A DNA stretch of 64,000 nt from Amycolatopsis arida (GCF_900115565.1 NZ_FOWW01000002.1:34090-98089), one strand, 5' to 3'. Counted from the first letter of the stretch, positions 10,701 to 20,488 are shown. Notes: generated by a model from the sequence alone, not told the origin. Program-made: numbers and translations.

Positions 10701-11903
10701 GTGGGCGTCCGTGCTGTTCTCGGCCGACCGCTGGCGTTGGTGGCCTGCGGTGGGCTGCTGCTGTCCGGGTGCGCGAGGTTCGACGACCCGGTGGCCGGGC
10801 AGACGTTCGAGCCGGCGCCCGAGCTGACCGCGCCGGCGGGGCCGCAGCCGGAGCTGCCCGAGGTGGGCGGCAGCGGGCCCTCGCCGGGCCGACCGGGCGG
10901 TGCGCCCAACTCGGTGCCGCCGCCGGACGGGTGCACCGACTTCGACAGGGCGGTGATCGCGACCTGCCTGGACACCGTGTCGGCGGTGGCCGCGCTGCCC
11001 GGTGACGGCACGCGGCTGACGGCGCTGGCCGGCGAGCGGCGCAGCGGGCGGGTGATGCTGGTCGGCCGGGGGCAGGGTGGCGGCGTCGAGCAGACCGAGA
11101 TCGCCCGGTTGGAGGTCGACGCCGCCGGTGACGGCGGGTTGACCGGGCTCGCGCTGTCGCCGAGCTACGCCGAGGACCGGCTGGTGTTCGCCTACGTCAC
11201 GACGACGACGGACAACCGGGTGGTGCGGTTCGCCCAGGGGCAGCCGCCGAAGCCGGTGCTCACCGGAATTCCCAAGGCAGCGAGCGGCAACCGCGGAGCG
11301 TTGCTGACCGGGCCGGACGGCGCGCTGCTGGTGGCGACCGGTGACGCGGGCGACCCCGAGGCGGCGGCCGATCCCGGTTCACTGGCCGGGAAGGTGCTGC
11401 GGATCGACACCTCGGGGGAGCCGGCGAAGGGCAACCCGACGGCCGGCTCGCGGGTGCTGGCCCGCGGGTTGCACGCACCGGGTGGGCTGTGCGCGGCCGC
11501 CGACGGCCAGCGGTTGTGGGTGACCGACCGGGCGCCCGGCAAGGACGTGCTGCACCGGGTGCCGACCGGCGGGGACGTCGTGCCGGTGTGGTCGTGGCCG
11601 GAGCGACCGGGGGTCGCCGGGTGCGTGGACTGGGGTGACGTCGTGGCCGTGGCGGCGACCGGTGACGGGAACCTGCAGAACGTGCCGGTGACCGGGGACG
11701 GCACGGCGAACGGCAAGCCGGTGGTCAGCATGGACGGCCGGAACAACGCCGGGTACGGGCGGCTCACCGGCATCTCGCCGGTCACCCCGGACCTGGCGCT
11801 CGTGGGGACCGCGAACAAGGACGGCGGGGACCCCGTCTCCAGCGACGACAGGGTGGTCGTGATCAGCCGCCAGCAGAACGTCCCCGGCGGCGGCCGCGAC
11901 TGA
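10701..11903 (+). CDS. Glucose/sorbosone dehydrogenase-like lipoprotein
   Basis: A 400-residue predicted lipoprotein. The signal peptide ends in lipobox LLSGC (cysteine near residue 23), followed by a Pro-rich linker to about residue 75. The remainder is a six-bladed beta-propeller of the GSDH/PQQ-type sugar dehydrogenase family (GLTGLALSPSYAEDRLVFAYVTT, LLTGPDGALLVATGDAGDP, GSLAGKVLRIDTSG, RGLHAPGGLCAAADGQRLWVTD). Some canonical PQQ/Ca2+ ligands are not evident, so enzymatic activity is uncertain. GTG 10701 lies 7 nt after TACGCT, a leaderless arrangement. Confidence 0.8.
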   Translation: MGVRAVLGRPLALVACGGLLLSGCARFDDPVAGQTFEPAPELTAPAGPQPELPEVGGSGPSPGRPGGAPNSVPPPDGCTDFDRAVIATCLDTVSAVAALPGDGTRLTALAGERRSGRVMLVGRGQGGGVEQTEIARLEVDAAGDGGLTGLALSPSYAEDRLVFAYVTTTTDNRVVRFAQGQPPKPVLTGIPKAASGNRGALLTGPDGALLVATGDAGDPEAAADPGSLAGKVLRIDTSGEPAKGNPTAGSRVLARGLHAPGGLCAAADGQRLWVTDRAPGKDVLHRVPTGGDVVPVWSWPERPGVAGCVDWGDVVAVAATGDGNLQNVPVTGDGTANGKPVVSMDGRNNAGYGRLTGISPVTPDLALVGTANKDGGDPVSSDDRVVVISRQQNVPGGGRD

Positions 11904-11940
11904 GGCCCGGGCTTCGGACCGGCGGGCGCACTCTCTCGGC

Positions 11941-12003
11941 GTGTTCGCCCCTCACGTCGCCGTGTTCGCCGCTCACGTCACCGTGTTGGCCGCGTGCGAC
12001 GCC
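11941..12003. repeat. 21-bp tandem repeat, locus 1 (3 units)
   Basis: Three tandem 21-nt units at 11941-11961, 11962-11982 and 11983-12003, consensus GTGTTCGCCGCTCACGTCACC. They sit between convergent genes. The same unit recurs at 51074-51157. Confidence 0.8.
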
Positions 12004-12017
12004 AACACGGTGACGTG
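11974..12017. terminator. 17-bp hairpin inside repeat locus 1
   Basis: Perfect 17-bp inverted repeat (11974-11990, 12001-12017) with a 10-nt loop, overlapping the last two 21-bp units and centred between the convergent lipoprotein and ABC ATPase genes. Likely bidirectional terminator; no T-tract. Confidence 0.6.
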
Positions 12018-12043
12018 GAACGCAACCCCACGCGGGTGCGCGG

Positions 12044-13138
12044 TCAGGCGGCCAGGCGCTCTCCGCTCTCCGGGTGGAACAGGTGCACCTCGTCCGGGTC
12101 ACGCACGGTCACCTGAAGGGTGTCGCCCAGCGACGGCGGCACCCGCCCGTCCATCCGGACCACGAACCGCTCGTCCTCGCCGCTCACGCGCACGGTGCCG
12201 TGCACCAGCGCGTCCGCGCCGAGCTCCTCGACCAACTCGACCCGCAGGTCCATCCCCGGCTCACCGGCCCCGACCGGGCGCAGCGACTCGGGCCGGATCC
12301 CCAGGGTCACCTGGGCCAGCCCGCCGGCATCGGCGCTCGCGATCCGCGGCACCGGCACGGTCAGCCCGTCCAGCTGAGCACCGCCCTCGGCCAGCGGCAC
12401 GGTCTTGAGGTTCATCGCCGGCGAGCCGATGAACCCGGCGACGAACGCGTTCGCCGGCCGGTCGTACAGCGCTCGCGGCGTGTCGCACTGCTGCAGCACC
12501 CCGTCCTTGAGCACCGCGACCCGGTGCCCCATGGTCATGGCCTCCACCTGGTCGTGCGTGACGTAGATGGTGGTCGTGCCCAGCCGCCGCTGCAGCGCCG
12601 CGATGTTCGCCCGCGTCTCCACCCGCAGCTTCGCGTCCAGGTTCGACAGCGGCTCGTCCATCAGGAACACCGCCGGCTCGCGCACGATGGCCCGCCCCAT
12701 CGCCACCCGCTGCCGCTGCCCGCCGGAGAGCGCCTTCGGCTTGCGGTCCAGGTACTTCGTCAGGTCCAGCAGCTCGGCCGCCTCGGCCACCCGCTGCCGG
12801 ATCTGCGCCTTCGGCATCCGCCGCAGCTTCAGCGCGAAGCCCATGTTCTCCGCGACGGTCATGTGCGGGTACAGCGCGTAGGACTGGAACACCATCGCGA
12901 TGTCCCGTGCCTTCGGCGGCACCGTCGTCACGTCCTTGCCCCCGATGGAGATGCCGCCCTCGTCGACGTCCTCCAACCCGGCCAACATCCGCAGCGCCGT
13001 GGACTTGCCCGACCCGGAAGGCCCGACCAGCACCAGGAACTCGCCGTCGTCGACCTCGAGATCCAGCCCGTCCACCGCGCGGACCGGCGGCGAGCCGGAG
13101 TAGACGCGTGATGCCTTCTGGTATGCCACCTCTGCCAT
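12044..13138 (-). CDS. Sugar ABC transporter ATPase (MsiK/UgpC type)
   Basis: CUT1-family ATP-binding subunit of 364 residues. Visible are Walker A GPSGSGKST (about 38), the signature LSGGQRQRVAMGRAIVREP (about 135), Walker B VFLMDEPLSNLD, the switch VTHDQVEAMTMG and a C-terminal TOBE/MalK-like regulatory domain (about 240-364). No permease or binding-protein gene is near, as for Streptomyces MsiK, which energises several sugar importers. Start ATG lies 6 nt after TAAGCT with TGGACG 18 nt further up, suggesting leaderless transcription. Confidence 0.9.
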   Translation of the reverse strand: MAEVAYQKASRVYSGSPPVRAVDGLDLEVDDGEFLVLVGPSGSGKSTALRMLAGLEDVDEGGISIGGKDVTTVPPKARDIAMVFQSYALYPHMTVAENMGFALKLRRMPKAQIRQRVAEAAELLDLTKYLDRKPKALSGGQRQRVAMGRAIVREPAVFLMDEPLSNLDAKLRVETRANIAALQRRLGTTTIYVTHDQVEAMTMGHRVAVLKDGVLQQCDTPRALYDRPANAFVAGFIGSPAMNLKTVPLAEGGAQLDGLTVPVPRIASADAGGLAQVTLGIRPESLRPVGAGEPGMDLRVELVEELGADALVHGTVRVSGEDERFVVRMDGRVPPSLGDTLQVTVRDPDEVHLFHPESGERLAA

Positions 13139-13182
13139 TGGCGCAGCTTATCCAGGTGACGCCGGCCACGTCCAGGAGATGT

Positions 13183-13695
13183 CTAGACCGATCCAGGGCG
13201 CCGCGCCGGCGGGGTTCGGCGCACCGCTCGGACGTCCAGCACCGCGGCGATGCCCGACACCACCCCGGCGACCACGGCCAGCCACCGCCCCGCACCCGCG
13301 CGCACGCTCACCCCGAGCTCGCGCAACAGCTCCCGCCGGTCGACGTCGTACCGCCACTCCATGGTCAACCAGCCCAGCACGAGCAGGGCCAGCGCGACCG
13401 CCGCGGCGACCAGCCACAGGTGCGGCAACCCCGCCCGGCGCACCGACGGCCGCTGGCCGAGCACGACCACCGCGGCACCGGCGAGCGCGAGCAGCAGTGG
13501 TGGGAACCACGCCAGCGGCCCCGCCTCCCACACGCTCCGGGTGACCTCGTCGGCCGGCAGTTCGGCCAGCGCCGCGGCGGTCTCCGGGAGGCTCGAGCCC
13601 AGCGTGGTCCACGGCGGGAACAGCGCCGCCACCGCGAGCAGCCCGGCGGCGAGGCCGAGCCACTCGCGCCGCCTCACCTCCGCGAGCCGGCCCAC
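13183..13695 (-). CDS. Four-helix membrane protein, unknown
   Basis: A 170-residue protein with about four membrane helices (EWLGLAAGLLAVAALFPPW; AWFPPLLLALAGAAVVVLG; LPHLWLVAAAVALALLVLGWLTM; WLAVVAGVVSGIAAVLDV) and basic ends. No recognised family. It begins with GTG 34 bp after the gatB stop on the same strand, so it may be the last gene of the gat operon or share read-through. Confidence 0.65.
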   Translation of the reverse strand: MGRLAEVRRREWLGLAAGLLAVAALFPPWTTLGSSLPETAAALAELPADEVTRSVWEAGPLAWFPPLLLALAGAAVVVLGQRPSVRRAGLPHLWLVAAAVALALLVLGWLTMEWRYDVDRRELLRELGVSVRAGAGRWLAVVAGVVSGIAAVLDVRAVRRTPPARRPGSV

Positions 13696-13729
13696 GCCGA
13701 CGCACCGTCCGCGCGGCGCCGAGCCGCCG

Positions 13730-15235
13730 TCACCCGTTGACCCGTTCCAGGATCAGCTCGCGGACCCGCTTGGCGTCGGCCTGGCCCTTGGTCGCCTTCA
13801 TGACCGCGCCGACGACCGCCCCGGCGGCCTGCACCTTGCCGCCGCGGATCTTGTCCGCGACGTCCGGCTGCGCGGCGAGCGCCTCGTCCACCGCGGCGAG
13901 CAGCGCCGAGTCGTCGGACACCACCTTCAGGCCGCGCGCGGCCACCACGTCGTCCGGCTCGCCCTCACCAGCCAGCACGCCCCGCACCACCTCGCGGGCC
14001 AGCTTGTTGGTCAGCTCGCCGGAGTCGACCAGCTCGATCACCCTGGCCACCTGCCGCGGCTCGATCGGCAGCGCGGCCAGCTCCACGCCGCGCGTGTTGG
14101 CCTCCTGGGCCAGGAAGTTCACCCACCAGCTCCGGGCCTCGCCGGGCTTGGCGCCGGCGTCCACCGTGGCCTGCACGAGATCGACGGCACCGGAGTTGAA
14201 CAGGTCGCGCAGCTCCTCGTCGGTGAGCCGCCACTCGGTCTGGATCCGTCGCCTCCGCTGCGCCGGCATCTCCGGCAGCGTGGTCCGCAGCCGCTCCACC
14301 CAGTCCGCGGACGGCGCGATCGGCGGCAGGTCCGGCTCGGGGAAATACCGGTAGTCCTCGGCGGTCTCCTTGGTCCGGCCCGGCGAGGTGGTGCCGTCGG
14401 ACTCCTGGAAGTGCCGGGTCTCCTGCACCACCCGGCCGCCACCGGCGAGCACCGCGGCCTGCCGGGTCATCTCGTACCGCACCGCGCGCTCCACGCTGCG
14501 CAACGAGTTGACGTTCTTGGTCTCGGTGCGGGTGCCGAACTCGGCGGCCCCCTTGGGCATCAGCGAGACGTTCGCGTCGCACCGCAGTGAGCCCTGGTCC
14601 ATCCGCACGTCGGAGACGTCGAGCGCGCGCATCAGCTCGCGCAGCGCGGTGACGTAGGCGCGGGCCACCTCGGGCGCCCTGGCGCCGGTGCCGGCGATCG
14701 GCTTGGTGACGATCTCGATCAGCGGCACGCCCGCCCTGTTGTAGTCCAGCAACGAGTGCTCGGCGCCGTGGATCCGCCCGGTGGCGCCGCCGACGTGCAA
14801 CGACTTGCCGGTGTCCTCCTCCATGTGCGCCCGCTCGATGCCGACCCGGACCACCTCGCCGTCGTCGAGCACGACGTCGAGGAAGCCGTCGAAGGCGATC
14901 GGCTCGTCGTACTGTGACGTCTGGAAGTTCTTCGGCATGTCCGGGTAGAAGTAGTTCTTCCGGGCGAACCGGCACCACGGCGCGATCCGGCAGTTCAGCG
15001 CCAGCCCGATCCGGACGACCGACTCCACCGCCGTGGCGTTGACCACCGGCAGCGACCCGGGCAGGCCGAGACACGTCGGGCAGACGTGGGTGTTGGGCTC
15101 CCCGCCGAACAGGTTGGGGCAGCCGCAGAACATCTTGGTCGCCGTGGACAGCTCCACGTGCACCTCGAGCCCGAGCACCGGGTCGAAGCGCGCGACCACC
15201 TCGTCGTAGTCCATCAGCTCGGCCGCGGCGGTCAT
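13730..15235 (-). CDS. gatB: Asp-tRNA(Asn)/Glu-tRNA(Gln) amidotransferase subunit B
   Basis: Tunes the indirect route to Gln-tRNA(Gln) and Asn-tRNA(Asn): it binds misacylated tRNA and activates the side chain with ATP using ammonia from GatA. 501 residues. The N-terminal catalytic cradle contains [18 protein letters not shown] and [17 protein letters not shown]. The C-terminal GatB/YqeY tail domain (about 355-501) contacts tRNA and ends in LILERVNG. The ATG overlaps the gatA stop by 4 nt (15232-15235), giving coupled translation. Confidence 0.97.
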   Translation of the reverse strand: MTAAAELMDYDEVVARFDPVLGLEVHVELSTATKMFCGCPNLFGGEPNTHVCPTCLGLPGSLPVVNATAVESVVRIGLALNCRIAPWCRFARKNYFYPDMPKNFQTSQYDEPIAFDGFLDVVLDDGEVVRVGIERAHMEEDTGKSLHVGGATGRIHGAEHSLLDYNRAGVPLIEIVTKPIAGTGARAPEVARAYVTALRELMRALDVSDVRMDQGSLRCDANVSLMPKGAAEFGTRTETKNVNSLRSVERAVRYEMTRQAAVLAGGGRVVQETRHFQESDGTTSPGRTKETAEDYRYFPEPDLPPIAPSADWVERLRTTLPEMPAQRRRRIQTEWRLTDEELRDLFNSGAVDLVQATVDAGAKPGEARSWWVNFLAQEANTRGVELAALPIEPRQVARVIELVDSGELTNKLAREVVRGVLAGEGEPDDVVAARGLKVVSDDSALLAAVDEALAAQPDVADKIRGGKVQAAGAVVGAVMKATKGQADAKRVRELILERVNG

Positions 15236-16791
15236 GCCCGGACTCCCTTCAGCTCCGGAACGCGGTGGACCAGCGACCCACCGGCGGCGGCGTCCCTGGC
15301 CGCCTCGTAGGCCGCGCCCACCCGGTACAGCCGGTCGTCGGCCAGCGCCGGCACCATGATCTGCAGGCCGACCGGAAGGCCGTCCTCGTCGGCGAGGCCG
15401 CTCGGCACGCTCATCGCGGCGTTGCCGGCCAGGTTCGCCGGGATCGTGCACAGGTCGGCGAGGTACATCGCCATCGGGTCGTCCACCCGCTCGCCGATCT
15501 TGAACGCGGTGGTCGGCGTCGTGGGCGAGACGAGCACGTCGACCCGCTCGAACGCGGCGTCGAAGTCCTGCCGAATGAGGGTGCGGACCTTCTGCGCCGA
15601 GCCGTAGTAGGCGTCGTAGTACCCGGACGACAGCGCGTAGGTGCCGAGCATGATCCGCCGCTTGACCTCGGCGCCGAAGCCGGCCTCGCGGGTGAGCGAC
15701 ATGACCTCCTCGGCGCTGCGGGTGCCGTCGTCACCCACCCGCAGCCCGTAACGCATGGCGTCGAACCGGGCGAGGTTGGACGAGCACTCGCTCGGCGCGA
15801 TGAGGTAGTAGGCCGGCAACGCGTAGGTGAAGTGCGGGCAGGAGACCTCGACGACCTCGGCGCCGAGCGCCCGCAACTGCTCCACCGCGGCCTCGAACGA
15901 GCGCAGCACGCCGGGCTGGTACCCGTCGCCACCCGCCGACGCACTCCGTCCCGCGGAGGCGGCATGGCCGGAGAGCTCCCGGACGACGCCGACGCGGACC
16001 CCGGACAGATCGCCCGCGGCTCCCTCCCTGGCGGCGGCGACCACCGGCGGCACCGGCGCGTCGATCGAGGTGGAGTCGAGCGGGTCGTGCCCGGCGATCA
16101 CCTCGTGCAGCAGTGCCGCGTCGAGCACCGTGCGGGCGCACGGCCCGCCCTGGTCCAGTGACGAGGAGAACGCCACCAGGCCGTACCGGGACACGCCGCC
16201 GTAGGTCGGCTTCACCCCGACCGTGCCGGTGACGGCGCCGGGCTGGCGGATCGAGCCGCCGGTGTCGGTGCCGACGGCCAGCGCCGCCTCGAAGGCGGCC
16301 AGCGAGGCGGAGGACCCGCCGCCGGAGCCACCCGGGATGCGGGCGTGGTCCCACGGGTTGTGAGTCGGGCCGAACGCGGAGTTCTCGGTGGACGAGCCCA
16401 TGGCGAACTCGTCCATGTTCGTCTTGCCGAGGATCACCACGCCGGCCTCGCGGAGCCGTCGGGTGACGGTGGCATCGTAGGGCGGCCGCCAGCTCTCCAG
16501 GGTGCGGGAGCCGCAGGTGGTGGGCATGTCCTTGGTGGCGAACACGTCCTTGAGCGCCAGCGGCACGCCGGCCAGCGGGGAGGCCGGGGGGCGGCCGGCG
16601 TCGAGGTCGGCGTCGACGGCGCGGGCGGCCGCCCGCGCGCCCTCGGCGTCGACGTGCAGGAACGCGTGCACGGCGTCGTCGACCTCGGCGATGCGGTCGA
16701 GGTGGGCGGCGGTGACCTCCTCGGCGGAGACCTCGCGGGCGTGGATCCGCGCCGCGAGGTCGGCGGCGGTCAGGTGGACGAGGTCGCTCAC
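15232..16791 (-). CDS. gatA: Amidotransferase subunit A (glutaminase)
   Basis: Amidase-signature enzyme of 519 residues that releases ammonia from glutamine for GatB. The Ser-cisSer-Lys triad is visible: Lys in [19 protein letters not shown] (about 80) and the serines in [31 protein letters not shown] (about 155-185). GTG start overlaps the gatC stop by 4 nt. Confidence 0.97.
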   Translation of the reverse strand: MSDLVHLTAADLAARIHAREVSAEEVTAAHLDRIAEVDDAVHAFLHVDAEGARAAARAVDADLDAGRPPASPLAGVPLALKDVFATKDMPTTCGSRTLESWRPPYDATVTRRLREAGVVILGKTNMDEFAMGSSTENSAFGPTHNPWDHARIPGGSGGGSSASLAAFEAALAVGTDTGGSIRQPGAVTGTVGVKPTYGGVSRYGLVAFSSSLDQGGPCARTVLDAALLHEVIAGHDPLDSTSIDAPVPPVVAAAREGAAGDLSGVRVGVVRELSGHAASAGRSASAGGDGYQPGVLRSFEAAVEQLRALGAEVVEVSCPHFTYALPAYYLIAPSECSSNLARFDAMRYGLRVGDDGTRSAEEVMSLTREAGFGAEVKRRIMLGTYALSSGYYDAYYGSAQKVRTLIRQDFDAAFERVDVLVSPTTPTTAFKIGERVDDPMAMYLADLCTIPANLAGNAAMSVPSGLADEDGLPVGLQIMVPALADDRLYRVGAAYEAARDAAAGGSLVHRVPELKGVRA

Positions 16792-17087
16792 GCGTCCTCC
16801 CCAAGGATCCTGGGCACCCGGAAGCGCCCGTCCTCGGCGGCCGGGGCACCGGAGAGGGCCTGCTGCTGGGTCAACCCCGGGCGCACCTCGTCGGCGCGGA
16901 ACACGTTGGTCAGCGGCACGGCGTGCGAGGTGGGTGGGACGTCCTCGCCGGCGACCTCGCCCACCTTGGCCACCGCGTCCAGGATCTGGTCGAGCTGGCC
17001 GGCGAACGTGTCCAGCTCGTCGTCGGTGACGGCCAACCTGGCGAGTCTGGCGAGGTGTGCGACCTCGTCGCGGGAAATCGTGGACAC
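16788..17087 (-). CDS. gatC: Amidotransferase subunit C
   Basis: A 99-residue stabilising subunit that wraps GatA and GatB, with the family pattern [36 protein letters not shown] and C-terminal FRVPRILG. First gene of gatCAB. GTG start with GGGAG 9 nt upstream; transcription probably starts near the palindrome at 17133. Confidence 0.95.
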   Translation of the reverse strand: MSTISRDEVAHLARLARLAVTDDELDTFAGQLDQILDAVAKVGEVAGEDVPPTSHAVPLTNVFRADEVRPGLTQQQALSGAPAAEDGRFRVPRILGEDA

Positions 17088-17132
17088 GCGGGTGTCTCCC
17101 AGGGTTCTTGTCGGGTCCTGCTCGGGTTCTGG

Positions 17133-17160
17133 TTCGAACGCGTTCGAAGGGGCAATTCTA
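17133..17160 (-). promoter_or_regulatory. gatCAB promoter with 16-bp palindrome
   Basis: A minus-strand -10 TAGAAT (17160-17155) is followed by a perfect 16-bp palindrome TTCGAACGCGTTCGAA (17133-17148), which would occupy about +1 to +16 of the gat transcript. It may be an operator or a 5' stem protecting or occluding the message. No good -35 was found. Confidence 0.5.
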
Positions 17161-17351
17161 TGGGGACGGATGCGGCGCACTCGATCGGGTTTGCGCGGGC
17201 AGGGCGGCCGGGCCGGCGCGGATGAAGGGCACAACCTGATCTCGCTACGCGGACGGCAGGCCGTACTCGCGGGCCGGTCTGTCACAATCGTCGACCGGCA
17301 CGAGTGCGCTCCACGGCGAGGCTGGAGCTCCAACCCGAGAGGGGTTTCGCG

Positions 17352-18005
17352 TTGTCCTTCCTGATCCGGGTGCAGCTCCCGGACAGCCCGGGGACCCTCG
17401 GTGCGGTGGCCACGGCACTCGGCACCGTCGGCGCGGACATCCTCAGCGTCGACGTGGTGGAGCGCGGCGGTGGGATCGCCGTGGACGACCTGGTGGTGGA
17501 GCTGCCCTCCGGGCGGTTGCCCGACGCGCTGATCACCGCGGCGGAGAGCGTGGAGGGCGTCGAGGTCGACGCCGTGCGGCCGTACGCAGGGGTGCTGGAC
17601 ACCCACCGCGAGCTCGAGCTGGTGGAGGAGATCGCCGCGCACCCGGCGCGCGGGCTGGAGGTCCTCGCCGAGGGCGTGCCGAAGATCATCCGGGCGGGGT
17701 GGTCGCTGGTGGTCCGGCACACCGGGGACGAGGTGCACCGGCTGGCCGCCTCCACCGCCGCGCCCGAGGCGCCGCTGGACGAGCTGCCGTGGCTGCCGCT
17801 GGAGCGGGCCACCGTGCTGGACGGCGAGGACACGTGGGTGCCCGACACGTGGCAGGAGCTGGGCACCGAGCTGGCCGCGACACCGCTGGGCAAGCCGGAC
17901 AAGGCGCTGCTGGTGGGCCGGCCCGGCGGGCCGATGTTCCGCGCCGCCGAGGTGGCCCGGCTGGCGCACCTCGCCGGCATCGTGGCCGTCGTGCTGAGCA
18001 GTTGA
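17352..18005 (+). CDS. ACT-domain protein (Rv3013-like)
   Basis: A 217-residue protein with an N-terminal ACT domain ([49 protein letters not shown], about 3-70) and a second, less recognisable C-terminal half ([15 protein letters not shown]... VAVVLSS). It lies divergent from gatC, the place held by Rv3013 in M. tuberculosis. ACT domains usually bind amino acids; the ligand is unknown. The TTG at 17352 is used because GAGAGG lies upstream and the ACT strand begins at once. Confidence 0.75.
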   Translation: MSFLIRVQLPDSPGTLGAVATALGTVGADILSVDVVERGGGIAVDDLVVELPSGRLPDALITAAESVEGVEVDAVRPYAGVLDTHRELELVEEIAAHPARGLEVLAEGVPKIIRAGWSLVVRHTGDEVHRLAASTAAPEAPLDELPWLPLERATVLDGEDTWVPDTWQELGTELAATPLGKPDKALLVGRPGGPMFRAAEVARLAHLAGIVAVVLSS

Positions 18006-18077
18006 CCAGGGCGTTCGCTCCCTCACCGGCCGCCACTCACCCCTCGCCGAAGTCTCTCCAAAGAAATTTCGGGACGC

Positions 18078-18106
18078 TGTCGATCCACGCCACCCGCCGT
18101 TCGACC
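18078..18106 (+). promoter_or_regulatory. ECF42-type promoter
   Basis: TGTCGA (18078-18083) and CGACC (18102-18106) are 18 nt apart, 54 bp before the DGPF gene. TGTCGA in the -35 and a CGA/TC-type -10 are the reported ECF42 recognition pattern, so autoregulation of the DGPF-ECF42 pair is likely. Confidence 0.6.
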
Positions 18107-18159
18107 CAGGGATGAGAGGGTTCGAGAGGGACCCGCACCACGGAGGAGAGACGACAACC

Positions 18160-18579
18160 ATGAAGTACATGCTGATCATGCGCGCCACCGACGAGGCGTT
18201 CGAGGGGTTCAAGGACGTCGACTTCAACGAGATCATCGAGTCGATGGGCCGCTTCAACGACGAGATGATCCGGGCCGGCGTGCTGGTCGCCGCCGAGGGG
18301 CTCGACGACGCCGCGGAGGGCGTGGTCGTGGACTACTCGTCCGAGCCGCCGGTGGTCACGGACGGCCCGTACGGTGAGACCAAGGAGCTGTTCAACGGCT
18401 TCTGGATCCTCAACGTCGCCTCCAAGGAGGAGGCCGTGGAGTGGGCGAAGCGGGCGCCGATGAAGGGGCCGGGCTTGAAGACCGAGATTCGCCGGGTCAC
18501 CTCGATCGACGAGTTCCCGCAGGACAACGAGTGGATCCAGAAGGAGCGGGCCTGGCGCGAGGCCACCGGCCAGCTGTGA
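18160..18579 (+). CDS. DGPF (YCII-related) protein
   Basis: A 139-residue ferredoxin-like-fold protein. It opens [17 protein letters not shown] and carries the hallmark [18 protein letters not shown] at about residues 66-83. Proteins of this group are genetically tied to ECF42 sigma factors and are their typical targets. Catalytic role unproven. Start ATG with GGAGGAG upstream; 16 bp separate it from the sigma gene. Confidence 0.9.
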   Translation: MKYMLIMRATDEAFEGFKDVDFNEIIESMGRFNDEMIRAGVLVAAEGLDDAAEGVVVDYSSEPPVVTDGPYGETKELFNGFWILNVASKEEAVEWAKRAPMKGPGLKTEIRRVTSIDEFPQDNEWIQKERAWREATGQL

Positions 18580-18595
18580 GCGGAACGGGCGGGAG

Positions 18596-19882
18596 ATGAC
18601 CGACGTGGGAGGCCGGGAGGCCGTCGCCGCCGTCTGGCGGATCGAGTCCGCGCGGATCGTCGGCGCGCTGGCGCGCTACACCGGCGACTTCGCGCTCGCC
18701 GAGGATCTGGCGCAGGAGGCGCTGGCCGAGGCGCTCGTCACCTGGCCACGCGACGGCACGCCCCGCAACCCCGCGGGGTGGCTGCTCACCGTCGGCCGGC
18801 GCCGCGCCATCGACGCCTTCCGCCGGCGCTCCGCCCTCGACGAGCGGTACGCCGCCCTCGCCCACGACCTGGGCGAGGGCGGCGCCACCGCGGGGAGTGC
18901 GCCCGCCGATCCGGCGAGGGAAGCCGAGGACGTGCTGTGGGACCCGGACCAGATCGACGACGACGTGCTCGCGTTGATGTTCATCTCCTGCCATCCCGTG
19001 CTGTCCCGGGAGGCGCGGGTCGCGCTCACCCTGCGCGTGGTCGGCGGCCTGACCAGCGACGAGATCGCCAGGGCCTTTCTCGTCCCGACCGCCACCGTGC
19101 AGGCCAGGATCACCAGGGCGAAGAAGACCCTCGGAGCGGCCAGGGTGCCGTTCGAGCTGCCGCCGGCCGCGGAGCGGACCGAACGGCTCGGGTCGGTGCT
19201 CAACGTGATCTACCTGATCTTCACGGAGGGATCCTCGGCCAGCTCGGGTGGCGATCTGATCCGGTTCGACCTCGCGGGCGAGGCACAGCGCCTCGCTCGG
19301 GTGCTGGCCCGGCTGGTGCCGAACGAGCCCGAGGTCCACGGCCTGCTGGCGCTGCTCGAGCTGACCGCGGCGCGGTTCCCCGCGCGCACCGGGCCGGACG
19401 GCGAGCCGGTGCTGCTGGAGCACCAGGACCGCCGCCGCTGGGACCGCGCCGCGATCCGCAGGGGACGGGCCGCCCTGGCCCGCGTCGAGCGGGCCGGCCG
19501 GGGCCTGGGCGCCTACGGCCTGCAGGCGGCGATCGCCGAGTGCCATGCCGTCGCCGCGTCCGTCGAGGCGACGAACTGGGAGCGCGTCGTGCTCCTCTAC
19601 GAGGCGCTCGGCCGGCTCGCGCCGTCACCGGTGGTTGACCTCAACCGGGCGGTGGCGGTCTCCATGGCGCAGGGGCCGGCCGCGGCGCTGCCGATCGTGG
19701 ACGAGTTGGTGGCCGCCAAGGCGCTGTCGACCTCGCACCTGCTGCCGAGCGTGCGCGGGGAGCTGCTCACCCGCCTGGGCCGCGGCGTCGAGGCGCGCCG
19801 CGAACTGGAGCGCGCGGTGGGGCTGTGCGGCAACGAGCGCGAGCGGGCGTTGCTGGAGCGCAAGCTCGCCGACCTCGGCTGA
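18596..19882 (+). CDS. ECF42-group RNA polymerase sigma factor
   Basis: A 428-residue sigma factor. Region 2 (about 10-80) shows FALAEDLAQEALAEALVTWP and GWLLTVGRRRAIDAFRRRSA; region 4 (about 140-180) has LRVVGGLTSDEIARAFLVPTATVQARITRAKKTL. A C-terminal extension of about 230 residues (LLALLELTAARFPAR, GAYGLQAAIAECHAVA, TPR-like helices) is diagnostic of ECF42, which has no classical anti-sigma factor. Forms an operon with the DGPF gene. Confidence 0.9.
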   Translation: MTDVGGREAVAAVWRIESARIVGALARYTGDFALAEDLAQEALAEALVTWPRDGTPRNPAGWLLTVGRRRAIDAFRRRSALDERYAALAHDLGEGGATAGSAPADPAREAEDVLWDPDQIDDDVLALMFISCHPVLSREARVALTLRVVGGLTSDEIARAFLVPTATVQARITRAKKTLGAARVPFELPPAAERTERLGSVLNVIYLIFTEGSSASSGGDLIRFDLAGEAQRLARVLARLVPNEPEVHGLLALLELTAARFPARTGPDGEPVLLEHQDRRRWDRAAIRRGRAALARVERAGRGLGAYGLQAAIAECHAVAASVEATNWERVVLLYEALGRLAPSPVVDLNRAVAVSMAQGPAAALPIVDELVAAKALSTSHLLPSVRGELLTRLGRGVEARRELERAVGLCGNERERALLERKLADLG

Positions 19883-20488
19883 CAGTGAGGATGTGGATGA
19901 GCGTCTCCCGGTGAGGTCTTGGCCCATCGCCTGACTGACCGTGGTGTCCTGAACGGGATCTGCGGCCTTGGCCGGAAGTCGCTCAGCCGCACGCACCGGA
20001 CGTTGGCGCCGTGCCCGCATAGGAGCCTCGGCATCCCGATGGTCGTCGGGGAGAACGTGGTGCCGGTGCACGGCTACGGGCACCTGACCACGACGGCCGA
20101 CTCCACCGACGATCCGTCGGACGGCCGGGCGCTTCTGGACCAGCTGATCGCCTACCGCGACGCGTTCTGAACGGGCTCGGTGGGGTTGTCGTCCAGCAGA
20201 GCACCGAGGACGCCGACGCCGAGGTGTGGGGGTGGGTCTGCCCCTCGCGGAATGCCTCCGGCGTATCGCGGGCGCGGCGGTCCCGCGCTCGGAGGGCGCA
20301 GCCTGCTGGCCTCCGGCCGGATGTGGGAGGGTCGTCGCGCGACGACCCGCCTGGCCATGGGGGCGACGGCCGTCGGTCTGGGCCGTGCGGCCCTGCTCGC
20401 CGTCGACGAGGACCCCGCCGCCGGCACGCTGCCGTGACCGCCTGACTGGTCGATGGGTGGGCGACGACCGACGACGAAGGAACGGCAC
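19883..20488 (+). pseudogene. Coding remnants, no intact gene
   Basis: A 606-bp stretch without a convincing intact gene. Plus-strand segments have protein-like sequence: one ending at 20170 (GIPMVVGENVVPVHGYGHLTTTADSTDD...LIAYRDAF), unidentified; and one around 20300-20437 (SGRMWEGRRATTRLAMGATAVGLGRAALLAVDEDPAAG), which resembles the FMN-site end of FMN-dependent TIM-barrel enzymes of the glutamate-synthase or hydroxyacid-oxidase kind. They lie in different frames, so I read the region as decayed. Confidence 0.35.
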
